NCBI GenBank assembly: GCA_045430285.1 | Contig: JAILXV010000005.1 | Span: 62,001 to 126,000, forward strand | Direction of reading: 5' to 3' | Length of the DNA: 64,000 nucleotides | Source: Agarilytica sp045430285 | GTDB lineage: Bacteria; Pseudomonadota; Gammaproteobacteria; Pseudomonadales; Cellvibrionaceae | In this document: one piece after another, positions 44,501-52,473 of the stretch | Layout of the letters: each line of letters begins with the position of its first letter | Numbering within the stretch: the stretch's first letter is position 1 | Position numbers and translations under genes: made by a program | The notes under the pieces: model-generated | Seen by the model: only the letters and a program-made list of their open reading frames with translations | Told to the model about the DNA's origin: nothing | Databases searched by the model: none

Positions 44501-46384
44501 AGCTACATTTAACGTTGCGTCAGCATCCGCTAATATATCCGCGGCAGCCGTTTGAAGGTCCACCAAAGATTGAATTTGTGCGTCCGAGACCTGAACGAAA
44601 TCTACGAGGTTTTGGCCATCCACTGAACTAATAATATAACGGCCAGACGAAGCATTCGAAGCATAGGCTCTCTGTGTTAACACATCACTTACATCATTGA
44701 GCTGATCGCGCGCTTCCCACATTGTCGCCAATTCATCAATATCGATTGTGGCTACGGGTGTTGCGACGGTGAAATCAGGTGGCGTAGACACGCCGCCAAC
44801 ATAAAGATTAACCTGCGTTTTCCCAAGGTTCGTATCAAAAAAGTATTGTGCAACCCTGTCGGTTGAATAATCATCCAGCTGCGCATTTTGATTTGTATCT
44901 TCACGAATAAATCCATTTTCATCCAAAAACAAACCAAATAGACTTCCAACCCATGTCACTTCATTTCCGAGCCCATCTTCTTTAACTGGACTATATACCG
45001 CTTGAAAAATTGCCCCTTCACCTCTTGAGTTATTTGCTAACACGGCAGACGAAGATGACGATGCATCACGGTTAGAAAAAGACAGAAAAATGGATTCCAA
45101 AGAACTCAACAATGTGGCCGAATCATTCGCTAAATAGGTTGTCCCTGTACCACCGGCATTTGCTATGGTATCAAGCAAAGCGCTATCAACCCCAGTTGGG
45201 AGCGCAAAACCAATAACATACGTTTTCACGCCTTGGGACAATAAGTTTGCCGCTTCAGCCGCAGATTGAGCAATTGCAGCATTGGTATCTGTGAGTAAAT
45301 TTCCACTCGCATCAACACTCGGCAAACCATCCGTTACAAGAATGACATAATCCTGTTGTGCACAAGTATTTGCAGGAGGCAAAGAGGGCGTGCTGCCTGT
45401 TGACGACTCACTCCCAGAAAGCGTGCCCGAAAAATAGCTAGATGCACTTCTCAAGGATCCTTCTACGGGTGTCAACCCAGCGTTTCTCAAAGGTGTATCT
45501 GATGAAGTCGAAAACTGAGAAGTAGCAAGCTTTTGTTTCAAAAGTGTAACCTGCCCAGCATCAACGTCATCTATCTCAACATGTAAATACCCTTTCCCAG
45601 GAGAGGAGTTTGAAAACCATGTCTCACTCACATATTGCCACGTTAAATTTGTCCCGAAATCTAGAATATTTTGAGCATAATCACTATCGGTGGGAGAAAA
45701 TCTAGCATTTGTCCAAAAGCCAGAAAGTCCCGAATTACCGTCACTCGTCCCTGTTTTACTTGTATAACATGCGTACCGATCCCATGGACCAGATCCCGCA
45801 CTTTCTGAACCGTTATCAAAGCTCGCGGTTGTTGAATAACAAAATTTCGATCCGTAGTTAGAACCAGAATAAAAAGGCAAAGCAACATTGTAATAAATAT
45901 AACTTCCACTATTGGCAGGATTAGGAACTCGATAACGTTTAGTGGCTGAAGCACGATCCCCCGTGAAATCAGCATCATAATTGGCAGGATTAAAACTAGC
46001 GTCATACTGACTATCATGCAGCCTTCGCTTACTGATACTAGATTGTTTATATGCCATCAATCCCATTCGAGAAGAAGCACCAAAGTTATCAATAATATCT
46101 TCAATTGCGTTACGGGCAATTTCAGATTTACTTCCCGAATTTGCACTACCTACAGCTTGCCCACTGGGAGCTTCATCCATACTATTGGAGTTATCTAAAA
46201 TAAACAGGACGTTAGGCTTATCCCCAGAGGAGGATGTATTAATTAGCGGAGGTACTGATATATAGTCTCCCGCACTCTCTGCATAGACTGGGTTCTGTAT
46301 CGAACCTATCAATAATATTTCACTTAGCATCAATACTGCAGCAGTTCGCAAACGGTTTCGGTTAACTATATTCATTGTCATCAT
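41588..46384 (-). CDS. pilY1: PilY1 pilus-tip adhesin with a long coiled-coil-like insertion
   Basis: A 1,598-residue secreted pilus-associated protein. A signal peptide ends near residue 35. A von Willebrand A-like domain follows with a MIDAS-type motif at Asp64 (FILDNSNSMDE) and later IVTDGLPSVD-type strands. Residues about 600-1000 are rich in Ala, Asp, Gln and Ser with heptad-like runs (TLNVAQAQFNGAQAAVTDM, SAQDDVDTAQSAVDVASQV-like), probably a coiled coil. The C-terminal PilY1 beta-propeller follows (LGDIVHSSPSLVGAP, NVLYVGSNGGMLHAFNAG) with a calcium-type loop DVDVDSDGVDD. Typical PilY1 is about 1,100-1,200 residues, so the insertion accounts for the extra length. Function: pilus assembly, surface contact sensing or adhesion. 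Confidence 0.92.
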   Translation of the reverse strand: MMTMNIVNRNRLRTAAVLMLSEILLIGSIQNPVYAESAGDYISVPPLINTSSSGDKPNVLFILDNSNSMDEAPSGQAVGSANSGSKSEIARNAIEDIIDNFGASSRMGLMAYKQSSISKRRLHDSQYDASFNPANYDADFTGDRASATKRYRVPNPANSGSYIYYNVALPFYSGSNYGSKFCYSTTASFDNGSESAGSGPWDRYACYTSKTGTSDGNSGLSGFWTNARFSPTDSDYAQNILDFGTNLTWQYVSETWFSNSSPGKGYLHVEIDDVDAGQVTLLKQKLATSQFSTSSDTPLRNAGLTPVEGSLRSASSYFSGTLSGSESSTGSTPSLPPANTCAQQDYVILVTDGLPSVDASGNLLTDTNAAIAQSAAEAANLLSQGVKTYVIGFALPTGVDSALLDTIANAGGTGTTYLANDSATLLSSLESIFLSFSNRDASSSSSAVLANNSRGEGAIFQAVYSPVKEDGLGNEVTWVGSLFGLFLDENGFIREDTNQNAQLDDYSTDRVAQYFFDTNLGKTQVNLYVGGVSTPPDFTVATPVATIDIDELATMWEARDQLNDVSDVLTQRAYASNASSGRYIISSVDGQNLVDFVQVSDAQIQSLVDLQTAAADILADADATLNVAQAQFNGAQAAVTDMVNQRDAAVALRDAAQVDVDSATAAHLAATATLTSAQSSLSSAQNDFDNLSQEYTDNYSSRYDGMIDSADVEYRGALSSLNSRSSQDEFDSLVTALINEGADVGDPLVIDALDDLNTAQNNVAASLSALQNEIDDYISGVSNGAASTGGLTDQLANTGTISDTDRSTVLNTMASLASNDYADFVTADGNYSINNLIAQRDAYVNALVATGVNTNRPAVRNAVEDYDDARALEAAAESGLHSSVTVDVLPGFDAFFGGQFDLIGGYDQVSAAQDDVDTAQSAVDVASQVLADAQTELDERAQDLVEAEADLTGAQALLTPVEDSYNTILSEYNAALAAYNQATATVNNSDTLINYLDVPTVEEAYNTVKFVRGEENLPGFRSRTIDYDGDGITEVWRLGDIVHSSPSLVGAPNDGYDSVYGDKTYAAYREQYKDRRNVLYVGSNGGMLHAFNAGFWDLENKAFKTSDSFAGGSATAHPLGAELWSYVPRAVLPHLQWMTNPNYGHSYYVDGDPITFDANIFSSDSVHPNGWGTVLMVGLRFGGADIDVDVDSDGVDDTTVSSSYVLFDVTNPEQPPTLIAELSDPGFGFTTSVPTVIKRRAKSTSFASPTSNEWYVAFGSGPTSLYDASSAQTSGLYIYDLVSKTYVSGFGPLALSGISFVGDVASFDDGNDYIDDTLYFGVTGGSPSSGSIGALYRTRLDQSAGSSTSVMINALEPILAAPAVVNDKLGRRRVSFGSGRLFMAPDNITTQPRHFYGVMEPVNSAGEPTWSEVSLSDLENVTDIEVRDTGLISYSSGAPVQIPSGTTVENFEKLITSIRDNRAGWTIDFVANGSDPSMRNISKGAVANNVLFFSSYQPSSSMCQPEGTSRLYGVDVRTGTAIPFEVFAPDDDPNSHENDVVDAYITLGQGLASAPKVIRNSDGVTVFTSKSTTEQINTDVRIGVYKTGRQSWRQISLD

Positions 46385-46425
46385 TCACCCCGACATCGTG
46401 GGTTAGCTTGGAATTTAATCGTCAT

Positions 46426-46731
46426 TTATTGATAAATCACTACATGCTTTAGTTGGTCACCAACAAGCGTCATCACTACTTTCGCAGGCTTGTTTCTATC
46501 ACCTCTATTGTCTTCGACAGTAACTGCGTCACCTAAGGCATAACTACCTACACTGCTCTTAATAAAATTAGACGACGTAATCTCAATAAAATCGCCTCGA
46601 ACATTTCGTTTCTCAACACCCACACTATTACTAGCGGGGGCCTCTCCATTAATCTCCATAGCAAAAGCAGAGAGAGCTGGGAAAATCAAACCTAAACAAA
46701 GAATTACGGAAAAAAATTTCAACCAATTCAT
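46426..46731 (-). CDS. Small periplasmic protein between pilX and pilY1
   Basis: A 101-residue exported protein, not recognised. The start chosen is the ATG giving MNWLKFFSVI, because GGAG lies 7 bases before it; ten codons further upstream are open but lack a site. The signal peptide ends near LSAFA. The mature part is about 75 residues with two beta-like stretches (FIEITSSNFIKSSVGSYALG, AKVVMTLVGDQLKHVVIY). It sits between pilX (overlap or near-overlap at its 5' side) and pilY1, 41 bases upstream. Position suggests a pilus-tip accessory role. Confidence 0.7.
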   Translation of the reverse strand: MNWLKFFSVILCLGLIFPALSAFAMEINGEAPASNSVGVEKRNVRGDFIEITSSNFIKSSVGSYALGDAVTVEDNRGDRNKPAKVVMTLVGDQLKHVVIYQ

Positions 46732-46757
46732 TTTAATCTCCAAAAAGTAATAGCCTT

Positions 46758-47354
46758 TCATCGAATCACCTTATATGTTGATTGCAACATAATCCTAGAC
46801 GTACCATTAGCCCCAATTGCATAACTGGTAATTCTATAAAAATAGGACCAATCAGCGGCTGCATAAGGCGGTGCAGGCGGCGCGGCTGCAGACGGATCTG
46901 CCTGCACATAACACATAAATTCAACGATATACTTAGGCGCTTGTTCCAAGCCCGAAAAATTAATTTCGGACTCCCTGGCTCGGCCGCCCACATCCCATGT
47001 ATCATCATTTAACGCGACTAAAGGTGAAGGTTCATCCACATCACATACGGTTCCAGAAGAATAGCTCCCATTAAAGCATCGACCTTCAACACATTCGGCT
47101 GTAAAACAATCATCGCCTGTACACCCTACTGCCAAATAATCCTCCATTAGATCAACACTCAGAATTTCCGCATAAGCCTCACCTTCGGCTAACGCAGCCT
47201 CAGCAGCATGAAACGCTAAATCGGAATCTCTATAGTTCGCTGACATTTTTTGATTGAGACTGACATTGCCAACGGAGGTCATACCAATCACCGTGAATAG
47301 GAGCAATAAAATCAAACTTATAAGTAAGGTGCTTCCATTTTGCCTCATCAACAT
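46758..47354 (-). CDS. pilX: Type IV pilus assembly minor pilin PilX
   Basis: A 198-residue PilX-type protein. The short leader MLMRQNG is cut before STLLISLILLLLFTVIGMTS. GNVSLNQKMSANYRDSDLAF and HAAEAALAEGEAYAE are the PilX N-terminal family pattern. It lacks the usual Glu at mature position 5, as PilX proteins do. Several cysteines follow (VGCTGDDCFTAECVEGRCF). It lies 4 bases after pilW and forms part of the tip complex with PilV, PilW and PilY1. Confidence 0.9.
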   Translation of the reverse strand: MLMRQNGSTLLISLILLLLFTVIGMTSVGNVSLNQKMSANYRDSDLAFHAAEAALAEGEAYAEILSVDLMEDYLAVGCTGDDCFTAECVEGRCFNGSYSSGTVCDVDEPSPLVALNDDTWDVGGRARESEINFSGLEQAPKYIVEFMCYVQADPSAAAPPAPPYAAADWSYFYRITSYAIGANGTSRIMLQSTYKVIR

Positions 47355-47358
47355 CTCG

Positions 47359-48432
47359 CTACCCCTTATTCCGAAGCTCTACGGTAGAAATAAATTCTTG
47401 CCGTAAAAAACGATCATCCGGCGTGAAGGTCTCACCAACAAAACGAAAGTCTTGTGGCTCAGACGCAACTTGTGAAAAAGAGCGAATCAGAAAGTGTGTA
47501 CGCACAGTTACAACGTTTGGCCAGTCAATCGCTGCTATCTCATCCGCATCAACGTAACGGTTCGCAAAACCATCTCCGTCACTATCGTAACCATAAAATA
47601 CTTGTATATTTTCCACCCCTTGTACAAACTCCTCATCGATTAAATCTGGGTTCCCACTATCAGCAACCAGCTCGCGACGAAATAACGCTGGGGCACCATC
47701 CCCACCCTCCGTCACATAATACGCATGAGACTTAATCTGAACGATAAAAGCACCATCATCCCCTCTGAATATTTTTTTATTTGCAGCAGCGCTAGAACAA
47801 GGCACCCCACCCAGAAATTTAGTGCAGTTTCCAGGTGAACCCGTCCCAGTATTATGAACAATCTTATTTGAATTCCCCCCCGTGACCTGAAAAACTGTCG
47901 TTTGCTCACAATCAGTAATCACCAAAATATCGCCATCCTCATATGGATGCGTCCCAACAATATCTATTGTCGCAGATGAGGGTGGGTCATTATCCGCAAC
48001 CTCCACATCAGTTCCATCTGAACGGCGTATCGTCAAAATATCGCTTGTCGGCATGCCCGATGCCGCTTGTGAATTATAAGCATCAGGAAATTCAGAGTCA
48101 GGGTAACCAGGATCATCGCCATCCCACCCTGATACAGCATTGTCAAAATCCATATACCAACCTGACCCAGACGGCGCTGGGTTGAGCGTGCTATTAAACC
48201 CCTGGGCAGTGCTACAGCCAAAAAAACCCGCCATACGAACATCCCGATTAAGGGTCGACGTAGCAAACCTTGCATTGTCCTGAATCAACGTCAAAGAACT
48301 GTTTAAGTTATATGAAGACTTACTTGATACCAACACTCCAATCGCGCCCGATATCAAAAACAACCCCAACGTAATTGAGATCATTAATTCTATTAACCCT
48401 ATACCTTTCTGATTTAGTGCTTCACGACACAT
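47359..48432 (-). CDS. pilW: Type IV pilus assembly minor pilin PilW
   Basis: A 357-residue minor pilin. The prepilin site is KGIG/LIELMISITLGLFLISG, with Glu at position 4 of the mature protein. NARFATSTLNRDVRMAGFFGC matches PilW, and the C-terminus has VQGVENIQVFYGYDSDGDGF and RTHFLIRSFSQVASEP typical of the family. It lies 12 bases after pilV and 4 bases before pilX. Confidence 0.92.
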   Translation of the reverse strand: MCREALNQKGIGLIELMISITLGLFLISGAIGVLVSSKSSYNLNSSLTLIQDNARFATSTLNRDVRMAGFFGCSTAQGFNSTLNPAPSGSGWYMDFDNAVSGWDGDDPGYPDSEFPDAYNSQAASGMPTSDILTIRRSDGTDVEVADNDPPSSATIDIVGTHPYEDGDILVITDCEQTTVFQVTGGNSNKIVHNTGTGSPGNCTKFLGGVPCSSAAANKKIFRGDDGAFIVQIKSHAYYVTEGGDGAPALFRRELVADSGNPDLIDEEFVQGVENIQVFYGYDSDGDGFANRYVDADEIAAIDWPNVVTVRTHFLIRSFSQVASEPQDFRFVGETFTPDDRFLRQEFISTVELRNKG

Positions 48433-48444
48433 GGACTACCCTTG

Positions 48445-48945
48445 CTATAATGACGTTCTGAAAATAAGTTGTTTGGGCTCTGAGTTTCCTGCTTGTCCAA
48501 ACGCTGTGGCATTTTCTGCGCGACTATCTTGATACTGTATGGTTACGATAAAAACAGAGACACCGCCCGCCGCTGGCACCTCTGTTACTTCACTCGTCCC
48601 CTCAGGCAAGCTAGCCTCGATTTCTTCTCGCCAACTTGCCAAATCGTAGGCCGCCATCGCACGCCCATCACAGTCAGCTAGCGCACCCTCACACACGCTA
48701 GCCGAGGGGACACTTTCATTCAGACCTATCCGATAATTAGATGCTTGAGATGCATTCGCCCTGATCCTATCTATCAAATCCCCCGCCAAAATAGAGGCTT
48801 TAGACTCGTACATAGCTCCCTGATTAAACTGAACTGAACGGCTTTGCACCGAAATCATTCCCAGTACACCAACACTAAGAATCAACATCGATGTCAGCAC
48901 TTCTATTAAACCAACACCCTTTTGACACACAGCCTTAGTTAACAT
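48445..48945 (-). CDS. pilV: Type IV pilus modification/minor pilin PilV
   Basis: A 166-residue minor pilin. The prepilin site is QKGVG/LIEVLTSMLILSVGVLGM, followed by QSRSVQFNQGAMYESKASIL and DLIDRIRANASQASNY, the PilV family pattern. Its start overlaps the end of the fimT gene by 7 bases, and pilW follows after 12 bases. Confidence 0.92.
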   Translation of the reverse strand: MLTKAVCQKGVGLIEVLTSMLILSVGVLGMISVQSRSVQFNQGAMYESKASILAGDLIDRIRANASQASNYRIGLNESVPSASVCEGALADCDGRAMAAYDLASWREEIEASLPEGTSEVTEVPAAGGVSVFIVTIQYQDSRAENATAFGQAGNSEPKQLIFRTSL

Positions 48946-49493
48946 GATAAATTTACTCCGTCATGCGTTTCCTTTACGCCATCAGCATCCGTATCCGCGG
49001 CGTAACGTGAACCACCCGAAAGTTGAATCACAATGCCTTTTGCTCGATCATTTTCCGCGGAGGGACCACATACCTGATAAGTGCCCCTTTCAACGGCACG
49101 ACCTTCATTATTGAATTGAAAAGAATTTACCTCATCGCTGATAAGTGAGACCTGGTAAGTATTATTTTTTGAGTCATTTGCTTTTAACAAAACATCAGTG
49201 CCATTATCAAATACCCTATCAGAATCTTCATCAACGAAAACAATCCAACCATCACTCCAAGTGCCAGAACAAGTAGTTTGATCGTTACTAAAACAAATGG
49301 TAATCGAACGGCTACGAGCTATTGCCTCACTTCTCGCCAATTGAAGTGTGGCGGATATTTTGTCGTTTAAGGTAAGAATACGATTATTCTCAATCGACGA
49401 CTGAAAAGAAGGAACAGCTAAGGTTACAAATATCGAAGCAACAGCTAACGTCACCATAAGTTCGATAAGAGTGAAGCCAACCTGCTTAAACAT
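48939..49493 (-). CDS. fimT: Minor pilin FimT/FimU (GspH family)
   Basis: A 184-residue GspH/FimT-type minor pilin. The chosen start gives leader MFKQVG before FTLIELMVTLAVASIFVTLA, supported by GGTGA five bases upstream; an ATG eight codons earlier (49517) has no ribosome site. ISATLQLARSEAIARSRSIT and GWIVFVDEDSDRVFDNGTDV are the family signature. It heads the minor-pilin cluster and overlaps pilV by 7 bases. Confidence 0.92.
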   Translation of the reverse strand: MFKQVGFTLIELMVTLAVASIFVTLAVPSFQSSIENNRILTLNDKISATLQLARSEAIARSRSITICFSNDQTTCSGTWSDGWIVFVDEDSDRVFDNGTDVLLKANDSKNNTYQVSLISDEVNSFQFNNEGRAVERGTYQVCGPSAENDRAKGIVIQLSGGSRYAADTDADGVKETHDGVNLSC

Positions 49494-49890
49494 AGGTATC
49501 ACCAAAAAGTTTGTCATATGATTTAGGCTAGAAGCAACGGCTCAATTTCTCAATATTGTATTGACGACTGGGCGTTGAAATAGGATAAATGGCAGTTCTC
49601 CCCCATAAGAAGGTACACCTTTACTAATTATCCAAGATCAGATATAACCAAAAAAACCAATTTTGTGAACTTATATAACCTGCCATACTCCCAACATCCC
49701 TACCCCATCCTTTAAAATAGACTTATAGCAAAGCAAAACGAGCCTAAGGCCTTAACAAAATTTAACGTCTATTCTTTCTATTCATCATTGCCAGTAAAAC
49801 CAAGTGCTTTATACTGCCGAGAAAAATACCTTTTGCTTACCCTCTTCACTTACCAATTCAAATTTAACCTACAAAATATTGGCAACGACT
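49494..49890. other. Intergenic region between divergent fimT and FG-GAP genes
   Basis: About 400 bases, AT-rich. It should hold promoters for the pilus cluster (minus) and the FG-GAP gene (plus), but I see no pair of boxes that I would defend. No RNA gene or repeat is recognised. Confidence 0.3.
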
Positions 49891-51636
49891 ATGCAAAAAA
49901 AAATATTTTCATATCTATCCCTAGCATTGATTATCTTGGTGATAGCATCCTGTGGTGAATCTTCCCCATCTGAACAGCAAGCAAGCCCAGAAGACATTGA
50001 TCTACGCAATATCGAGCCTGCCGACGGTCTACTCCGGTTATACGGTTCAACGGGTATCGGTAATTTTGGCGTACCTGTAACAGGCGGGTTTGACGTAAAT
50101 GGCGATGGCAATCTGGATTTTGCCATGGCCTCCATGCTCTCCTCACCAGAATCGCGGGATTCGGCAGGTAAAGTTTACCTTGTACTAGGAGATGGCACGG
50201 TTAATAGCACAATCGACACAGGGGAAAGTAATACAAACGTACTCACGATTATTGGCGACGGGCCATCTGAAATGACAGGCTCTGAAATTTGGATGGGAGA
50301 TGTTACTGGTGACGGACTCGGCGATTTACTTATTGCGAGACAGAACTATTCCGAGACCGGTCGTGCAGGTGCGGGCGCACTCACCATTATTGTAGGCTCT
50401 AGCGCGCTGACCACTCTCGCAGCTGGCGACGACGCTCTTGACCTCAGGTCTCCCCCGTCATCGATTAATATTGTCACTTTAGTTGGCGCCAACGCGTTTG
50501 ACCGACTGGGCATGTGGGTAAGAGCTGACGATATTACGGGCGATGGTATAGACGATATTGCGGTTGCAGCGGACCAACACGACGCCCAAGGCATAAATAG
50601 CGGAGCGGTTTATGTTGTACGTGGCGGAACACATTTAAACGACTCATTTAACGTAGACCTTAGCGATATCGCTAATAGTGATTTAGCTGGCGAAGTTGCT
50701 ACGGCCCTTCCCCCTTCATCCTCTGCAGACTTCCACTTTGGAGCAACCCTTAATATCGCCGACCTTGATAGTAACGGTACTGCTGAATTAATGGTCGGCG
50801 CCACAATTAATCGTGCTGGCGCTAGTATTCCTGCCAACGGCGCAGCTAGCTCAACAGCCGTCGCAAGTAGCGGCAGCCCAAACGGGCGCCTGTTTATTAT
50901 TTGGGATGATAATTTTCCTACCACCTGGGCAGATGATTTCACCACCGTTGCTGACAATACTGCCACTGGAGGAATTACAGATATTCAAGGCGCAGAAACA
51001 GCAGAGTTCGATAACGATTATTTTGGGGAAGAAATGGTCGGCGGCTTAGATTATAACGGTGACGGCTTAAGTGATATGCTTATTGGCGATATTGCAGGTA
51101 ATACGCCTCAACTATCTGACGCGGGTCTAGGTTTTGTCTTTTTCGATTCCGCTCAGCTAAAAGATCAAAACTTCCCGATGGATAATATTCCTACTGGAAT
51201 TGAAGTTACGACGATTCTCGGAGCCTCTTCAGGCGCCATTAGCAGTGATACCGCATTGCATGGTGATTTCGATAATGATGGGATCGATGACTTAGCTGTA
51301 TCGTCTCCCCACGATGCCGCACTCGGCCGCCCAGATGCCGGCACGCTGCATATTTTGTGGGGGCAAAGCACATGGCCTGCAACAATTAATCTGGCCGATG
51401 GTGCCCAACCTGATGACGACGTATTTAATATCACCAATATATACGGCGCTAATGGTGCTAGTGGAAGCGATGCCGGCGACACATTAGCGTACAGCGCGGC
51501 AAGTGCAGATATGGATGGCGACGGACTGATCGATCTTATTGTAAATGAGATGGTCGGAAACGGAACAACTCAAGAAAGCGAAGACGCTGGGAATTTAATT
51601 ATTTTAAGTGGCGCTTTGGTGAGCGCATCGAAATAA
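49891..51636 (+). CDS. FG-GAP/integrin-like beta-propeller lipoprotein
   Basis: A 581-residue lipoprotein. The start is placed at MQKKIFSYLSLALIILV, because the upstream 29 open codons do not look like a signal peptide. The lipobox is VIASC. The mature protein is a seven-unit FG-GAP array with Asp-rich calcium loops: FDVNGDGNLDFAM, DVTGDGLGDLLI, DITGDGIDDIAV, ADLDSNGTAELMV, LDYNGDGLSDMLI, DFDNDGIDDLAV and ADMDGDGLIDLIV. This should fold as an integrin-type seven-bladed propeller. It is divergent from the pilus cluster and stands alone. A surface-adhesion or ligand-binding role is inference from fold. Confidence 0.85.
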   Translation: MQKKIFSYLSLALIILVIASCGESSPSEQQASPEDIDLRNIEPADGLLRLYGSTGIGNFGVPVTGGFDVNGDGNLDFAMASMLSSPESRDSAGKVYLVLGDGTVNSTIDTGESNTNVLTIIGDGPSEMTGSEIWMGDVTGDGLGDLLIARQNYSETGRAGAGALTIIVGSSALTTLAAGDDALDLRSPPSSINIVTLVGANAFDRLGMWVRADDITGDGIDDIAVAADQHDAQGINSGAVYVVRGGTHLNDSFNVDLSDIANSDLAGEVATALPPSSSADFHFGATLNIADLDSNGTAELMVGATINRAGASIPANGAASSTAVASSGSPNGRLFIIWDDNFPTTWADDFTTVADNTATGGITDIQGAETAEFDNDYFGEEMVGGLDYNGDGLSDMLIGDIAGNTPQLSDAGLGFVFFDSAQLKDQNFPMDNIPTGIEVTTILGASSGAISSDTALHGDFDNDGIDDLAVSSPHDAALGRPDAGTLHILWGQSTWPATINLADGAQPDDDVFNITNIYGANGASGSDAGDTLAYSAASADMDGDGLIDLIVNEMVGNGTTQESEDAGNLIILSGALVSASK

Positions 51637-51691
51637 TATAGTGGTTTTAAACCACAAGATACAAACGACTAACTAGACAGCCCCCTCAATA

Positions 51692-51728
51692 TAAAGGCCT
51701 CGCTTTTTGAAGAATCGAGGCCTTTATC
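51692..51728. terminator. Bidirectional intrinsic terminator
   Basis: ATAAAGGCCTCG (51692-51703) pairs perfectly with CGAGGCCTTTAT (51717-51728) around a 13-base loop. It lies between the convergent FG-GAP and eda genes. Confidence 0.8.
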
Positions 51729-51790
51729 TTTGACACGAAATTAAGACTCTGACTATTTTATCTTTCCGTCTAAAACCAATGTGACTCAAA

Positions 51791-52420
51791 CTATTGTTGC
51801 AATCTTCCCACTGTATCTCGCGCAATTTCAGATACCCCAGCCCAATCTTTTTTCTCGACTAAGCTCTGAGGAACAAGCCACGTTCCTCCAACGCAACTCA
51901 CATTCGGTAATGCTAAAAAGTCAGTAAAGGTATCGATGGTTAATCCCCCCGTCGGACAGAAAGACGCTTGCGGCAGCGGGCTACCCATAGATTTCAATAA
52001 CGCCAAACCTCCCACCGCCACCGCAGGAAATAACTTAAAACAGCTAAGCCCCAACTCCATTCCCAACATTACCTCCGATGGAGACGTCACACCAGGTAAT
52101 AAATCGATCCCCAATGCTTCTGCTCGTTTAATTAAATTCGGTGTATAACCTGGTGATACAGCAAAGTCGACGCCGATCTCCGCAATATCCTTTAAGTTTT
52201 GTTCGGACACAACTGTGCCCACACCTATTTCAATACCGTTGCACTCAGCTTTCACTTTACGAATCGCATCTAACGCTACGGGAGTGCGCAACGTGATTTC
52301 AACTGCCTTGATCCCACCATCTTTTAGTGCGTTCGTTATAGGCACCGCATCGTCTACGTTATGAATGACAACAACCGGCATAACCCCCAAAGGCGCTAGA
52401 TATTCTTTTGTGATTGCCAT
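51791..52420 (-). CDS. eda: 2-keto-3-deoxy-6-phosphogluconate aldolase
   Basis: Splits KDPG into pyruvate and glyceraldehyde 3-phosphate, the last step of the Entner-Doudoroff pathway. The 209-residue product has GIKAVEITLRTPVALDAI with the catalytic Glu, DFAVSPGYTPNLIKRA, the Schiff-base lysine in SCFKLFPAVAVGG, and CPTGGLT. It is 53 bases after edd on the minus strand. Its product feeds gapA, found 4 kb away. Confidence 0.96.
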   Translation of the reverse strand: MAITKEYLAPLGVMPVVVIHNVDDAVPITNALKDGGIKAVEITLRTPVALDAIRKVKAECNGIEIGVGTVVSEQNLKDIAEIGVDFAVSPGYTPNLIKRAEALGIDLLPGVTSPSEVMLGMELGLSCFKLFPAVAVGGLALLKSMGSPLPQASFCPTGGLTIDTFTDFLALPNVSCVGGTWLVPQSLVEKKDWAGVSEIARDTVGRLQQ

Positions 52421-52473
52421 GATATAAACTTCACCTCAATTACATAATTCGTTAAATAATAAGACGAGTGTTT

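Noticed and set aside
43400..44600. Repetitive Ala/Asp coding stretch in pilY1 as a DNA repeat array or CRISPR
   Set aside because: Repeats are at the protein level and degenerate in DNA; there are no constant repeats with spacers, and the frame stays open throughout.
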